Positions 8,862 through 17,501 of a stretch of 64,000 nucleotides of DNA are shown here, piece by piece. Origin of the DNA: Sphingomonas alpina (GTDB lineage: Bacteria > Pseudomonadota > Alphaproteobacteria > Sphingomonadales > Sphingomonadaceae); contig NZ_CP061038.1 of NCBI RefSeq assembly GCF_014490665.1, positions 2,604,001 to 2,668,000 on the forward strand, in the 5' to 3' direction. How positions within the stretch are numbered: the stretch's first letter is position 1; the number at the start of each line of letters is the position of its first letter. The position numbers and the translations under genes are program-made. The notes beneath the pieces were generated by a model. The model worked only from the letters and a program-made list of their open reading frames with translations, searched no databases and was not told where the DNA came from.

Positions 8862-10221
8862 TCTCGTCTTCGTCGCCTTTCTCCTTTCCTTCTTCGCGCT
8901 CGGGTTTCGCAAGCCGTTCCTGTTCGTCCTGGTCTATGTCTATATCGACATCGTCAGCCCGCAGCGGCTGACCTATCTGATGCTCAATTCGGTGCCGATC
9001 TCACTGATCGCGGCGGGACTCGCGGTGGCTGCCTGGGCACTGGTCGATGACAAGCGCGATACGCGCATCGCACCGCGCCAGTTCCTCATCGTCCTGCTCC
9101 TCCTCTATTGTTCCCAGACGACGCGCTCCGCCGATTTCCCGATCGAGGCGCTCGATAAATGGGACTGGGTATGGAAGGCGCTGGCCTTCGCTGCCTTTTT
9201 GCCGCTGACCTTGCGCACCAAACTGCGCATCGAGGCGCTGTTGCTGATCATGATCCTGTCCGCTGCCTCGATCATCATCGTCGGGGGGATCAAGACGATC
9301 GCGTCGGGCGGCGGCGGTTATGGCGAGCTCAACCTGATGGTGACCAACAATTCTGGTCTCTACGAGGGCAGCACGATTTCCGCAGTGGCGATCGCGATCA
9401 TCCCGGTGATCCTGTGGTTCACGCGGCACGGCACGATCTTCAAGCCCGACTGGATGGTGAAGACATTTTGCTATGCGCTGATCTTTGCCTGCCTGCTGAT
9501 CCCGGTCGGCACCTCGACCCGTACCGGCTTGTTGTGCATCGGGCTGCTCGCGGTGCTGATGATCCGCGATACGAAGCGCAAGGGACTCTATGTCGGCGCG
9601 CTGGCATTGATGGCGGTCGCCGCCATTCCCTTCCTGCCCAGCACCTTCACCGACCGAATGAGCACGATCAAGACCTATAAGGCAGACGAATCCGCCTCGA
9701 CCCGGCTCGCGGTGTGGAAATGGACGATGGAGTACGCCAAAGCCCATCCGTTCGGCGGCGGTTTTGAAATGTATCGCCAGAACCAGATCCGCTACGACAC
9801 CGAGAAGGTCGAGAAAGTCGCCGGACAGCAGACGATCGAGCGCAAGCTGACGGTCGACCAGGCGCGCGCCTTCCACAGCGCTTATTTCGAAATGCTCGGC
9901 GAACAGGGCTATCCCGGACTGGCGCTGTGGCTGATCATCAACCTGATCGGTATCGTACGCATGGAGGTGCTACGCCGACGCTATCGTAAGCCGATGCCAG
10001 GTGAGGAATGGATCGCGCCTCTGGCCAGCGCGCTGCAGAGCGGGCACATCGTCTATCTGCTCGGTGCGACCTTCATCGCCATCGCCTTCCAGCCCTTTGT
10101 CTATATGCTGATCGGCGCGCAGATCGGGCTCGACACCTATCTCGCCCGCAAACGGCGCGAAGCGTCGTGGCGACCGATCCGGAAAGCCCGCCCGACCGCG
10201 CTCGAACCGATCCTGTCATGA
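8854..10221 (+). CDS. Probable O-glycosylation ligase / Wzy-like polymerase, exosortase-A associated
   Basis: A polytopic inner-membrane protein of about 455 residues with an O-antigen ligase (Wzy_C-type) core. It is expected to transfer or polymerise lipid-linked glycan at the periplasmic face. The GTG start at 8854 follows GGAGGAAAG, and the early motif RDLVFVAFLLSFFALGFRKP, then YIDIVSPQRL, matches the exosortase-A-associated ligase group (the TIGR03097 type). The large periplasmic loop carries ESASTRLAVWKWTMEYAKAH, then HPFGGGFEMY and FHSAYFEMLGEQGYPG, the conserved ligase loop. It is coupled to both neighbours by overlap. No exosortase gene is visible in the window. Confidence 0.85.
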   Translation: MRDLVFVAFLLSFFALGFRKPFLFVLVYVYIDIVSPQRLTYLMLNSVPISLIAAGLAVAAWALVDDKRDTRIAPRQFLIVLLLLYCSQTTRSADFPIEALDKWDWVWKALAFAAFLPLTLRTKLRIEALLLIMILSAASIIIVGGIKTIASGGGGYGELNLMVTNNSGLYEGSTISAVAIAIIPVILWFTRHGTIFKPDWMVKTFCYALIFACLLIPVGTSTRTGLLCIGLLAVLMIRDTKRKGLYVGALALMAVAAIPFLPSTFTDRMSTIKTYKADESASTRLAVWKWTMEYAKAHPFGGGFEMYRQNQIRYDTEKVEKVAGQQTIERKLTVDQARAFHSAYFEMLGEQGYPGLALWLIINLIGIVRMEVLRRRYRKPMPGEEWIAPLASALQSGHIVYLLGATFIAIAFQPFVYMLIGAQIGLDTYLARKRREASWRPIRKARPTALEPILS

Positions 10222-11387
10222 ACGCCAGACCCGAACTTCGCGCGCTGACCAGCATGCGCGGCATCGCGGCGTGGTTCGTCGTGCTTTACCATATCCGTCT
10301 GTCGATCGCAGGGCTCCCATCCGAATGGGTGGCGTTCCTCGCCAAGGGCTATCTGGCGGTCGATTTCTTCTTCCTGCTTTCGGGTTTCGTCATCTGGCTG
10401 AGCTGGAGCGAGACGTTGCGCGACCGGGGCTTCGCAGCGGTACCCGGCTTTCTGCGCAAGCGTGTCGCGCGGATCTGGCCGCTGCACCTGTTCATGCTCG
10501 CCTGTGCGGTGGGTCTGGCCTTGCTGTTTGCCGTGACCGGGCGACAGGACGATGTGAATTACCCGTTCCGCGAGCTGCCGCTGCACATCGCGCTGATACA
10601 GAATTGGGGTTTTACCGACCAGCTCAGCTGGAACGACCCGAGCTGGTCGATCAGCGCGGAGCTGGGCGCCTATCTGTTCTTCCCCTTTCTGACGCTGGCG
10701 ATCGACTGGCGACGCATACCGAGTTGGGCAGTGCTGGCGGCGATCGGGTCACTGGTCGTGCTGCTCCATGCGGTCATGGTGCGCGGCGGGGCGTTGACGC
10801 TCGGCACCGATATCACCCGCTTCGGGCTGATCCGGTGCTTGACCGAGTTCACCGCCGGAACTGCGATCTGTGCGCTGTGGCTGAGGTGGAAAGCACATCC
10901 CGTCACGCCTGCGGCCATTTCGGTATTGATTATCGTGGCTATCGCTCTGTCGTGGTGGTCCGGTCTTCCTGAAACATTGGCAGCGCCCGCGCTGTTCGCT
11001 GCGCTGTTGCTGACGCTCGCACTGACTTCGGGCATGAGGCACAACCCGCTCGACAAGGGCGCGCTGCATTATCTCGGCGAGATCAGCTACGCGACCTATC
11101 TAGGTCACTTCCTGCTGTTCGTTGCGTTCAAGCTCGTCTTTGTCGATGACCCTCACGCGGTATCGCCGGCGTTGATCGGCTTGTTCCTGATGCTGGTGCT
11201 GGCAAGTTCGGTCGCGCTGTATCACCTGGTCGAACGCCCGGCGCAGCGATGGGTCAATTCACTCGCGCTCCTCCCCGACACGGAAAGGAGAGCCACACGG
11301 CGGTGGAGAGGGGCCTCCTCAAGCACCACGCCTGCAGCACTCCCCCTTCACCATGCTGGTCCCCCTCCTCGTATCAGGGAGGAGTGA
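10218..11387 (+). CDS. Acyltransferase 3 family membrane protein (OafA/YrhL-like)
   Basis: A 389-residue integral-membrane O-acyltransferase, likely to acetylate an exopolysaccharide or glycan. It shows the family N-terminus (ELRALTSMRGIAAWFVVLYH, with Arg and His in the conserved positions), then DFFFLLSGFVIW, KRVARIWPLH, DPSWSISAELGAYL and about ten membrane helices. The start ATG overlaps the O-ligase stop (ATGA). The last 45 or so residues (after VERPAQRWVN) are Arg/Pro/Ser-rich, lack membrane character and run into an extragenic-repeat-like GGAGG/CCTCC hairpin near 11361-11384. The natural C-terminus may have been extended by repeat sequence. Confidence 0.87.
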   Translation: MNARPELRALTSMRGIAAWFVVLYHIRLSIAGLPSEWVAFLAKGYLAVDFFFLLSGFVIWLSWSETLRDRGFAAVPGFLRKRVARIWPLHLFMLACAVGLALLFAVTGRQDDVNYPFRELPLHIALIQNWGFTDQLSWNDPSWSISAELGAYLFFPFLTLAIDWRRIPSWAVLAAIGSLVVLLHAVMVRGGALTLGTDITRFGLIRCLTEFTAGTAICALWLRWKAHPVTPAAISVLIIVAIALSWWSGLPETLAAPALFAALLLTLALTSGMRHNPLDKGALHYLGEISYATYLGHFLLFVAFKLVFVDDPHAVSPALIGLFLMLVLASSVALYHLVERPAQRWVNSLALLPDTERRATRRWRGASSSTTPAALPLHHAGPPPRIREE

Positions 11388-11424
11388 AGGGAACTTCCTC
11401 GCCGCCCCGCGCATTCCCTTCGCC

Positions 11425-12429
11425 ATGTCCAGGATCATCTATTGCGACGACAGCGAACCCGGCATCACGCGCAAGAAGATGCGTCTTGGCTGGGGCTATT
11501 TCGACGCCGAAGGCGCGCGCATCACCGATCGTGACGAGATCGACCGGCTCAACGCGGTTGGCCTGCCGCCCGCGTACCGCGATGCCTGGTACTGCCCCAA
11601 GGCCAATGGCCATATCCAGGCAGTCGGCTGGGACGAGAAGGGCCGCAAGCAATATCGCTACCATCCCGAGTTTCGCGCAGCCCAGGAATCCGCCAAATAC
11701 GAGCTGTGCGCGCCATTCGGTCGCGACCTGCCCAAGCTGCGCGCCCGGGTCGAAAAGGACCTCAAGCGCCGCGGCATCGGCAAGGAGACGGCGGTCGCGG
11801 CGATCGTGCGGCTGCTCGATCTCGGCCATGTCCGCATCGGCAATGAAGACTATGTGAAGGCGAACAAGAGTTTCGGTGCGACCACCCTGCGCAAGCGTCA
11901 CGCCAGGCTCAGCGGCCAGACGCTGAAGCTGCAATACAAGGCCAAGTCGGGTAAACTGCGCGTGCTGACCATCACCGACGGATCGCTCAGCCGCTTCGTC
12001 AGGAAATGCTCCGACCTGCCCGGTCAGCATCTGTTCCGCTGGCTCGATGCCGATGGCGAAGCGCGGCCGGTCACCTCATCCGACGTCAATGACTATATCC
12101 GCGACGCGATGGGCGAGGACTATACCGCCAAGCATTTCCGCACCTGGAGCGCGAGCGTGCTGGCCTTCGAGGCATTGGCCTGCGCCGATCACGACATCAG
12201 CCTGCAGGCGATGCTTGAGCCGGTTACCGAGGCACTCGGCAACACGCCAGCCATTGCGCGAAAATCCTATGTCCACCCCGCACTGATCGCTCTGGTCAAG
12301 GAAGGACAGACGATATTTCGCGAGGGCTGCTCCCTGCCCCGTCGCACGCAATATCTGTCGCGCGCGGAACGCGGGCTGATCGACTTCCTCGACTCTGGAA
12401 GCCTTGGCCCCAGCGCCAAGGCCGCCTAG
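11425..12429 (+). CDS. DNA topoisomerase IB
   Basis: A 334-residue type IB topoisomerase of the compact poxvirus-like bacterial group. It relaxes supercoils through a 3'-phosphotyrosine intermediate. Recognisable positions are WDEKGRKQYRYHP (active-site Arg/Lys region), KHFRTWSASVLAFEAL (catalytic Arg before the helix) and ARKSYVHPALI, in which the Tyr near residue 281 is the nucleophile. The start at 11425 (MSRIIYCDD) is chosen over an upstream ATG at 11353 that would overlap the acyltransferase and add unrelated sequence. It is followed 10 bp later by the MscS gene. Confidence 0.93.
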   Translation: MSRIIYCDDSEPGITRKKMRLGWGYFDAEGARITDRDEIDRLNAVGLPPAYRDAWYCPKANGHIQAVGWDEKGRKQYRYHPEFRAAQESAKYELCAPFGRDLPKLRARVEKDLKRRGIGKETAVAAIVRLLDLGHVRIGNEDYVKANKSFGATTLRKRHARLSGQTLKLQYKAKSGKLRVLTITDGSLSRFVRKCSDLPGQHLFRWLDADGEARPVTSSDVNDYIRDAMGEDYTAKHFRTWSASVLAFEALACADHDISLQAMLEPVTEALGNTPAIARKSYVHPALIALVKEGQTIFREGCSLPRRTQYLSRAERGLIDFLDSGSLGPSAKAA

Positions 12430-12439
12430 GTCTCCCGAT

Positions 12440-13696
12440 ATGACGACCAACAACTCCATCGCCGCCGCGCGAACGCCGAAGATCGATCCCGCCAATATCG
12501 ACCAGCAGGCGCAGAGCTTCATCAACGCCAGCACTGCCTGGTTCCAGATGCACTGGCTGCAGATCATCATCGCCATCGCAGTCGCCACTGCGATCGTGCT
12601 TGCGCTGTTTTTCGCGCGCCGGCTGGGCAACAAATTGTGCGAACGCAGCCCGGGCACCGCCGGCTGGGGCAAGGTGTTCGGCCGCGCGATCATCAAGACC
12701 GGCAATTTCTTTATCATCATGGTCGCGGCGAAACTGGTCAGCGGCTACGCCAATGCACCGCCCGAAATCACTACGACGATCAACTTCCTGTTCACCTTGT
12801 CGGCAGTGTTCCAGGCTGCGATCTGGGCGCGCGAGATCATCCTCGGCTCGATCGAGCATCGCACCCAGTCCGAGCATTATTCGGGCGAAGCGCTGGGCAG
12901 CGCGATGGGCATCATTCGCCTGCTCGTGACCTTCGCGCTGTTCGCGATCGCGCTGATCGTGGTGCTCGACAATCTCGGGGTCAATGTGACCGGCCTGGTC
13001 GCGGGCCTCGGCGTCGGCGGCATCGCCATCGGCCTCGCGGCACAGGGCATTTTCGCTGATCTGTTCGCCGCGCTGGCGATCATCTTCGACCGCCCCTTCC
13101 GACGCGGCGATGCGATCACCTATGACCAGTCATCGGGCACGGTCGAGGCGATCGGGCTGAAATCGACGCGGATCCGCGCCGCCACCGGCGAAGAGCGGAT
13201 CATCGCCAACAAGAATCTGCTCGACAAGGAAATCCTCAACAACAGCCAGCGCGAATATCGCCGCATCAAATTCACGCTCGGACTGGTGCAATGGACGCCG
13301 ATCGAGACGATGGATCACCTGCCCGACATGCTGAAGGAAGTGGTCGAGGGCTGCGGCTACAAGTTCGTGCGCGCGGGCTTCCTGAACTTCAGCGCCAGCA
13401 GCTATGATTTCGACCTGGAGTTCGATTCCGAAACCGCCGCATACGAGGATTTCTTCAACGCGCGAAACGCGGTGGGGCTGGCGATCATCCGCCGCTTCAA
13501 CAACGAGAATATCGAGTTCGCCTACCCGACCCAGACCGCCTTCACTGCCGCGCCGCAGGGCGGGATGATCTATCCCTATCCGGGCGAGGAAGAACCGGTT
13601 GAGCCGAGGGTGAAGGCAGCGCCGCCCAAGCCAAAAGGACCACCGGTGCCGTCGCCGGATCGATCCGCGGTCGACCAGGACGGACATCAGACATGA
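12440..13696 (+). CDS. MscS-family mechanosensitive channel
   Basis: A 418-residue small-conductance mechanosensitive channel. There are four to five N-terminal membrane helices, then the pore helix region GLGVGGIAIGLAAQGIFADL (Gly/Ala-rich TM3 packing). The MscS beta domain follows, with IFDRPFRRGDAITYDQSSGT, VEAIGLKSTRIRA and IIANKNLLDKEILN. The C-terminal cytoplasmic domain ends in a Pro-rich tail. Start MTTNNSIAAAR is 10 bp after the topoisomerase stop. The next gene begins by ATGA overlap, so the topoisomerase, channel and SnoaL-like genes are probably one transcript. Confidence 0.92.
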   Translation: MTTNNSIAAARTPKIDPANIDQQAQSFINASTAWFQMHWLQIIIAIAVATAIVLALFFARRLGNKLCERSPGTAGWGKVFGRAIIKTGNFFIIMVAAKLVSGYANAPPEITTTINFLFTLSAVFQAAIWAREIILGSIEHRTQSEHYSGEALGSAMGIIRLLVTFALFAIALIVVLDNLGVNVTGLVAGLGVGGIAIGLAAQGIFADLFAALAIIFDRPFRRGDAITYDQSSGTVEAIGLKSTRIRAATGEERIIANKNLLDKEILNNSQREYRRIKFTLGLVQWTPIETMDHLPDMLKEVVEGCGYKFVRAGFLNFSASSYDFDLEFDSETAAYEDFFNARNAVGLAIIRRFNNENIEFAYPTQTAFTAAPQGGMIYPYPGEEEPVEPRVKAAPPKPKGPPVPSPDRSAVDQDGHQT

Positions 13697-14067
13697 TCGA
13701 ACAGGACAGCCACGAGGCAGTCGTACGCGCGCAATATGAGGCGTTCCGCGACCGCCGCCGCGACGATAGCGAGGCTTTGCTCGCCGCCGACTTCACCTTC
13801 ACCAGCCCCTATGACGACGCGATCGACCGCGACACCTTCTTTGAGCGGTGCTGGCCGGGTGGCGATCATTTCGTCGATTTCGCAATCGAGCGGGTAACGG
13901 TCGATGCCGATGGCGCGTTCGTGACCTATTTCGTCACTACCGACAGTGGCGCGCAGTTCCGCAACACTGAATATCTGACCGTGCGCGACGGCCAGATCCA
14001 CGGCGTCGATGTATATTTCGGGGCGAGCTACAAGGACGGCAAGTTCGTCGCCAAGGAGCCGTTCTAA
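13693..14067 (+). CDS. SnoaL-like / NTF2-fold protein
   Basis: A 124-residue NTF2-like protein. The N-terminal helix pattern (HEAVVRAQYEAFRDRRRDDS), the ALLAADFTFTSPYDDAIDRD segment and a C-terminal beta sheet (VTYFVTTDSGAQFRNTEYLT) match the SnoaL-like family. Its members are small ligand-binding or enzyme-like proteins without a single fixed activity. The start overlaps the MscS stop (ATGA). The substrate cannot be read from the sequence. Confidence 0.8.
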   Translation: MIEQDSHEAVVRAQYEAFRDRRRDDSEALLAADFTFTSPYDDAIDRDTFFERCWPGGDHFVDFAIERVTVDADGAFVTYFVTTDSGAQFRNTEYLTVRDGQIHGVDVYFGASYKDGKFVAKEPF

Positions 14068-14313
14068 CCATCAGATCAGATCCGCACGCCCGGGCTTGCT
14101 GAGCCGAATTCTTGAAGCGCCGGAAAGCCGGGCTTTTCGCTGCGGCTTCCCGGTACTGGCGACAACCGGCGCCGGCCCGGCCCTATCCCCGAGCGGGCGG
14201 TTAAGCAGCCCAATATGCGGTTTGGACCGCCGATTACGTATAACATGTATATTTTTCACGGCATTTTAACGAGCTGCTGCGCAGACCGGTGATAGTTTAG
14301 CGGTCCAGGCAGC

Positions 14314-16419
14314 GTGCCAGTCCGCAATTTGCGGATTGTGTTCATGGCCGAGGTCGCCTTTTGCATCGCTCGCGAACATGACCCATGGCTGGTTATGCTC
14401 GCTGTTTTCGTCTGCTGCACCGGTGCGTTCGCCATCGTCCAGATGTTCAACCGCGCCCAGGGAACGGCGGGAATGCAGCGCTTCGGATGGCTGTTCCTGA
14501 CGTCGGTGGGTGCCGGGGCAACGATCTGGTGCACGCATTTCGTCGCCATGCTCGCCTATAAGGCCGGCGTGCCAGTCGCCCTGGACCCGGTGCTGACGAT
14601 CGTTTCGTTGATCGTCGCGATCGGCGGGACGAGTATTGGCCTCGCCGTCGCGACGTGGCGCCAGAACCGCCTCTGTTCCATCGCCGGCGGCATTCTGGTC
14701 GGTGCCGCCATCTCCGCAATGCACTTCACCGGCATGGCCGCCTATCGCGTCGACGGCATCATCGAGTGGCGATGGCCCTATGTCATCGCATCGTTGCTGT
14801 GTGCCGTGACATTTGCGGGCGCGGCGTTTGCCGCGCTCGGTACCGGGCAGCTCGGTCGATATCGCATCCCGATCGGTACGGGATTGCTCGTCACCGCCAT
14901 CGCGACACTGCATTTCGTGGCGATGACCGCGCTGCGCATCGTACCGCTCCGGCTCAGCGCGACTCCGCTCGATCCGGCGCAAATGCATGCACTGGGCCTC
15001 GCCACCGCGCTGGTCGGACTGGTGGTGATCGCCACCGGCGTGTTCGCGGCGCTGATCGATCGCTGGACTCGATCGGATGCGATGCAGCGCCTGCATCACA
15101 TGGCAATGAGCGATGCGCTCACCGACCTGCCGAATCGGGTAGGCTTCCAGAACGAGCTGACGCGCCAGCTCGGTATCGCGCGTGCCACCAATACGCGCCT
15201 CGGTTTCGTCGCCATCGACCTGGATCGCTTCAAGGAGATCAACGACGTCCATGGCCACAAGGCGGGGGACGATGTCCTGGCTGCGCTGGCGCACCGCATG
15301 CGCGGCGAAATGGGCCGGCATGACGTGGTCGCGCGCCTCGGTGGTGACGAGTTCGTCGCCATCACCCGTTTCGAGGATCGCCTTCAGCTGGCTGCGTTCG
15401 TTACCCGCATCGAGACGGCGCTCAAGACGCCGCTTTCGATCGGCCAGTTCGATACCAGCGTCGGAGCGAGCATCGGCATAGCGGTCTATCCGGAAGATGC
15501 CGGCGATGCCGAAACTCTGGCGAACAATGCCGATCTCGCAATGTATCGCGCCAAGAGTGAGGGGTCGCCAACGCCTTGCTTCTACGATGCACCGCTCGAC
15601 CAGATCATCCGCGACCGGCGCGAACTGGCAAACGATCTGCGCCGCGCAATCGACGAGAATCGGCTTGAGGTCCATTATCAGGTTCAGGCCTCGATCGCGA
15701 CGCAGGAAGTGACTGGCTATGAAGCATTGCTCCGCTGGACGCATCCGGAACGCGGCCCGATATCACCGTCCGTCTTCATTCCCATCGCGGAGGAGAACGG
15801 CCTGATCCTGCCGCTCGGCGAATGGGTCATGCGCCGTGCCTGCACCGACGCCGTGGGTTGGGAAAACGACTTGAAGGTGGCGGTCAACGTGTCACCGGTG
15901 CAACTCGCCCATGCCGATCTGCCCAGGCTGTTCCACCAGATCATGCTCGACACCGGCCTTCCGCCGCGCCGGCTGGAGATCGAGCTCACCGAAACCGCCA
16001 TCATGGCCGATCGCGCCCATGCGCTTCACGTTCTGCGCCAGATCAAGGCGCTCGGCGTCGGCGTGGCGCTCGACGATTTCGGCACCGGCTATTCGTCGCT
16101 GGAAACCCTGCGGGCGTTTCCCTTCGACAAGATCAAGCTCGACCGGCTGTTCGTGTCCGAGCTCGATGGCAGTCCTGAGACGATCGCCATCATCCGCGCC
16201 GTCCTGGCGCTCGGCAAGAGCCTGTCGATACCGGTTCTCGCCGAGGGGATTGAAACCGATCTCCAGCTTGACGTGCTGCGGCGCGAGGGTTGCGACGAGG
16301 CACAGGGCTTTCTGCTGGGTTATCCCCAGCCGGTGTCCGCGGCCGGACCTTCGCCGTTCATCGAAGGATCGGACGGAAAGCCTCTGCCCGGCCGCAACGA
16401 TCTCAGCAACGCCGCCTAA
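14314..16419 (+). CDS. MHYT-GGDEF-EAL c-di-GMP signalling protein
   Basis: A membrane-bound cyclic-di-GMP enzyme. The N-terminal MHYT sensor (about 1-255) has three repeats with the diagnostic motifs WCTHFVAM, MHFTGMAAY and LHFVAMTAL, thought to bind copper or diatomic ligands. A GGDEF domain follows (intact LGGDEF near residue 344), then an EAL domain (YEALLRW near 470, with the downstream ELTETAIM, LDDFGTGYSSL and EGIE motifs). Both active-site signatures are present. The inhibitory I-site RxxD is not: the position reads GRHD. The GTG at 14314 and the ATG at 14344 are both plausible starts. Confidence 0.92.
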   Translation: MPVRNLRIVFMAEVAFCIAREHDPWLVMLAVFVCCTGAFAIVQMFNRAQGTAGMQRFGWLFLTSVGAGATIWCTHFVAMLAYKAGVPVALDPVLTIVSLIVAIGGTSIGLAVATWRQNRLCSIAGGILVGAAISAMHFTGMAAYRVDGIIEWRWPYVIASLLCAVTFAGAAFAALGTGQLGRYRIPIGTGLLVTAIATLHFVAMTALRIVPLRLSATPLDPAQMHALGLATALVGLVVIATGVFAALIDRWTRSDAMQRLHHMAMSDALTDLPNRVGFQNELTRQLGIARATNTRLGFVAIDLDRFKEINDVHGHKAGDDVLAALAHRMRGEMGRHDVVARLGGDEFVAITRFEDRLQLAAFVTRIETALKTPLSIGQFDTSVGASIGIAVYPEDAGDAETLANNADLAMYRAKSEGSPTPCFYDAPLDQIIRDRRELANDLRRAIDENRLEVHYQVQASIATQEVTGYEALLRWTHPERGPISPSVFIPIAEENGLILPLGEWVMRRACTDAVGWENDLKVAVNVSPVQLAHADLPRLFHQIMLDTGLPPRRLEIELTETAIMADRAHALHVLRQIKALGVGVALDDFGTGYSSLETLRAFPFDKIKLDRLFVSELDGSPETIAIIRAVLALGKSLSIPVLAEGIETDLQLDVLRREGCDEAQGFLLGYPQPVSAAGPSPFIEGSDGKPLPGRNDLSNAA

Positions 16420-16529
16420 AGGCCCAACCCGCCATTGGCGGTCGAAATAGCGACGTAGACAGGTCTTGTCCCCGGATCGCTCACGGCCATGGCCAGCGCA
16501 GTCGCGATCACCGCAATCTGGATCGTCAT
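16416..16529 (-). CDS. Possible 37-residue hydrophobic peptide
   Basis: An open frame starting MTIQIAVIATALAMAV with GGAGGGC just upstream of the ATG, a good Shine-Dalgarno match. The stop overlaps the end of the GGDEF/EAL gene on the other strand. The N-terminal half is hydrophobic; the rest is SDPGTRPVYVAISTANGG. It might be a small membrane or secreted peptide, or chance. The remaining intergenic sequence to 16807 shows no other supportable gene. Confidence 0.3.
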   Translation of the reverse strand: MTIQIAVIATALAMAVSDPGTRPVYVAISTANGGLGL

Positions 16530-16807
16530 GCCCTCCGCTCGATTTGGCAGCGAATCGCCGGATGAAACAAGCCGCGCCTTGAGCGATCGATCCGGTTTGG
16601 ATGCCCTGTGCGCGGTGCAACGAATCCGGGCATCAGGCACTTTTGAATATCGGGTCCGTTTCATCGACATAGAAAAGTCACGGATTTGTCGTCCGGCGAC
16701 GCTACGGAACAGGTAATCTTCCGGTTTACGGTCGGTCGAGGCTTGCCCAAGGGGGGTGACGACGCCTATCTGACCGGCAACCAGCCAACAGGCGCGAAAG
16801 GAATGCG

Positions 16808-17266
16808 ATGACGACGATCAGCGTACAGGAAATGGCGGGCCGTATCGGTACCGAATCCGTTTCCGACTGGGTCGAGGTGAGCCAGGAGATGATCGACAAG
16901 TTCGCCGATGCGACCGGCGATCACCAGTTCATCCATGTGAACCCGGAAATGGCCAAGCTGACACCGTTCGGCGGCACCATCGCACACGGCTTCCTGACGC
17001 TGTCGCTGATGCCGCTTCTGTCGTCGAAGATCATCGATCCGGTGTCGATCGAAGGCGTGAAGATGGGCGTGAATTATGGCGGCAACAAAGTCCGCTTCCT
17101 CACTCCGGTCCGCTCCGGCAAGCGCGTGCGCGGCCGCTTCAAACTGATCGAATTCGCCGAAAAGCGTCCCGGTCAGTGGCAGCAGACCAATGAGTTCAGC
17201 GTCGAGATCGAGGGTGAGGACAAACCCGCGATGATCGCCGAATGGATCAGCCAGATTTTCGTCTAA
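16808..17266 (+). CDS. MaoC-family (R)-specific enoyl-CoA hydratase
   Basis: A 152-residue single hot-dog MaoC dehydratase that hydrates trans-2-enoyl-CoA to (R)-3-hydroxyacyl-CoA. The hydratase-2 motif is clear: FADATGDHQFIHVNPEMAK (Asp and His catalytic pair), then PFGGTIAHGFLTLSL. The ribosome-binding site AAAGGA is 8 bp upstream. It precedes a thiolase gene on the same strand, but 235 bp of nested palindrome separates them. In a strain that also carries phaZ, one possible role is supplying (R)-hydroxyacyl-CoA for polyhydroxyalkanoate. Confidence 0.9.
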   Translation: MTTISVQEMAGRIGTESVSDWVEVSQEMIDKFADATGDHQFIHVNPEMAKLTPFGGTIAHGFLTLSLMPLLSSKIIDPVSIEGVKMGVNYGGNKVRFLTPVRSGKRVRGRFKLIEFAEKRPGQWQQTNEFSVEIEGEDKPAMIAEWISQIFV

Positions 17267-17270
17267 TTAT

Positions 17271-17481
17271 CTCCCCTCCCTGCAAGGGAGGATCGAAGGC
17301 TTGCTGCCGGGTCAATCATGCCCCCGGCATGATTGAGAAATGCCTGGGAGGCATTTCGACCCGGCAGTAAGCTTTCGATGGGTGGGTAGCGAGCGCAGCG
17401 AGCGTCAACACCAGCCCCAAGCATTGCCGCCGGCGCTGAAGCGCCGGCACCCACCCGCCCCCTCCCTTGCAGGGAGGGGAG
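17271..17481. repeat. 211-bp nested palindromic element
   Basis: The outer 21-bp ends (17271-17291 and 17461-17481, starting CTCCCCTCCCTGC) are exact reverse complements. A second inverted pair (about 17291-17313 and 17358-17380) carries CTGCCGGGTC / GACCCGGCAG. Inside lie three perfect hairpins: TCAATCATGCC/GGCATGATTGA, AATGCCT/AGGCATT and GCCGGCGC/GCGCCGGC. GGTGGGT/ACCCACC arms flank the last. There is no coding potential. It fills almost all of the 235 bp between the MaoC and thiolase genes. It looks like a MITE- or BIME-type element. Confidence 0.8.
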
Positions 17482-17501
17482 AAGAATGAGGATCATCACT
17501 C

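Noticed and set aside
14068..14313. Intrinsic terminator or small RNA after the SnoaL-like gene
   Set aside because: Several short GC stems occur, but the best has almost no loop and no T-tract, so no call is made.
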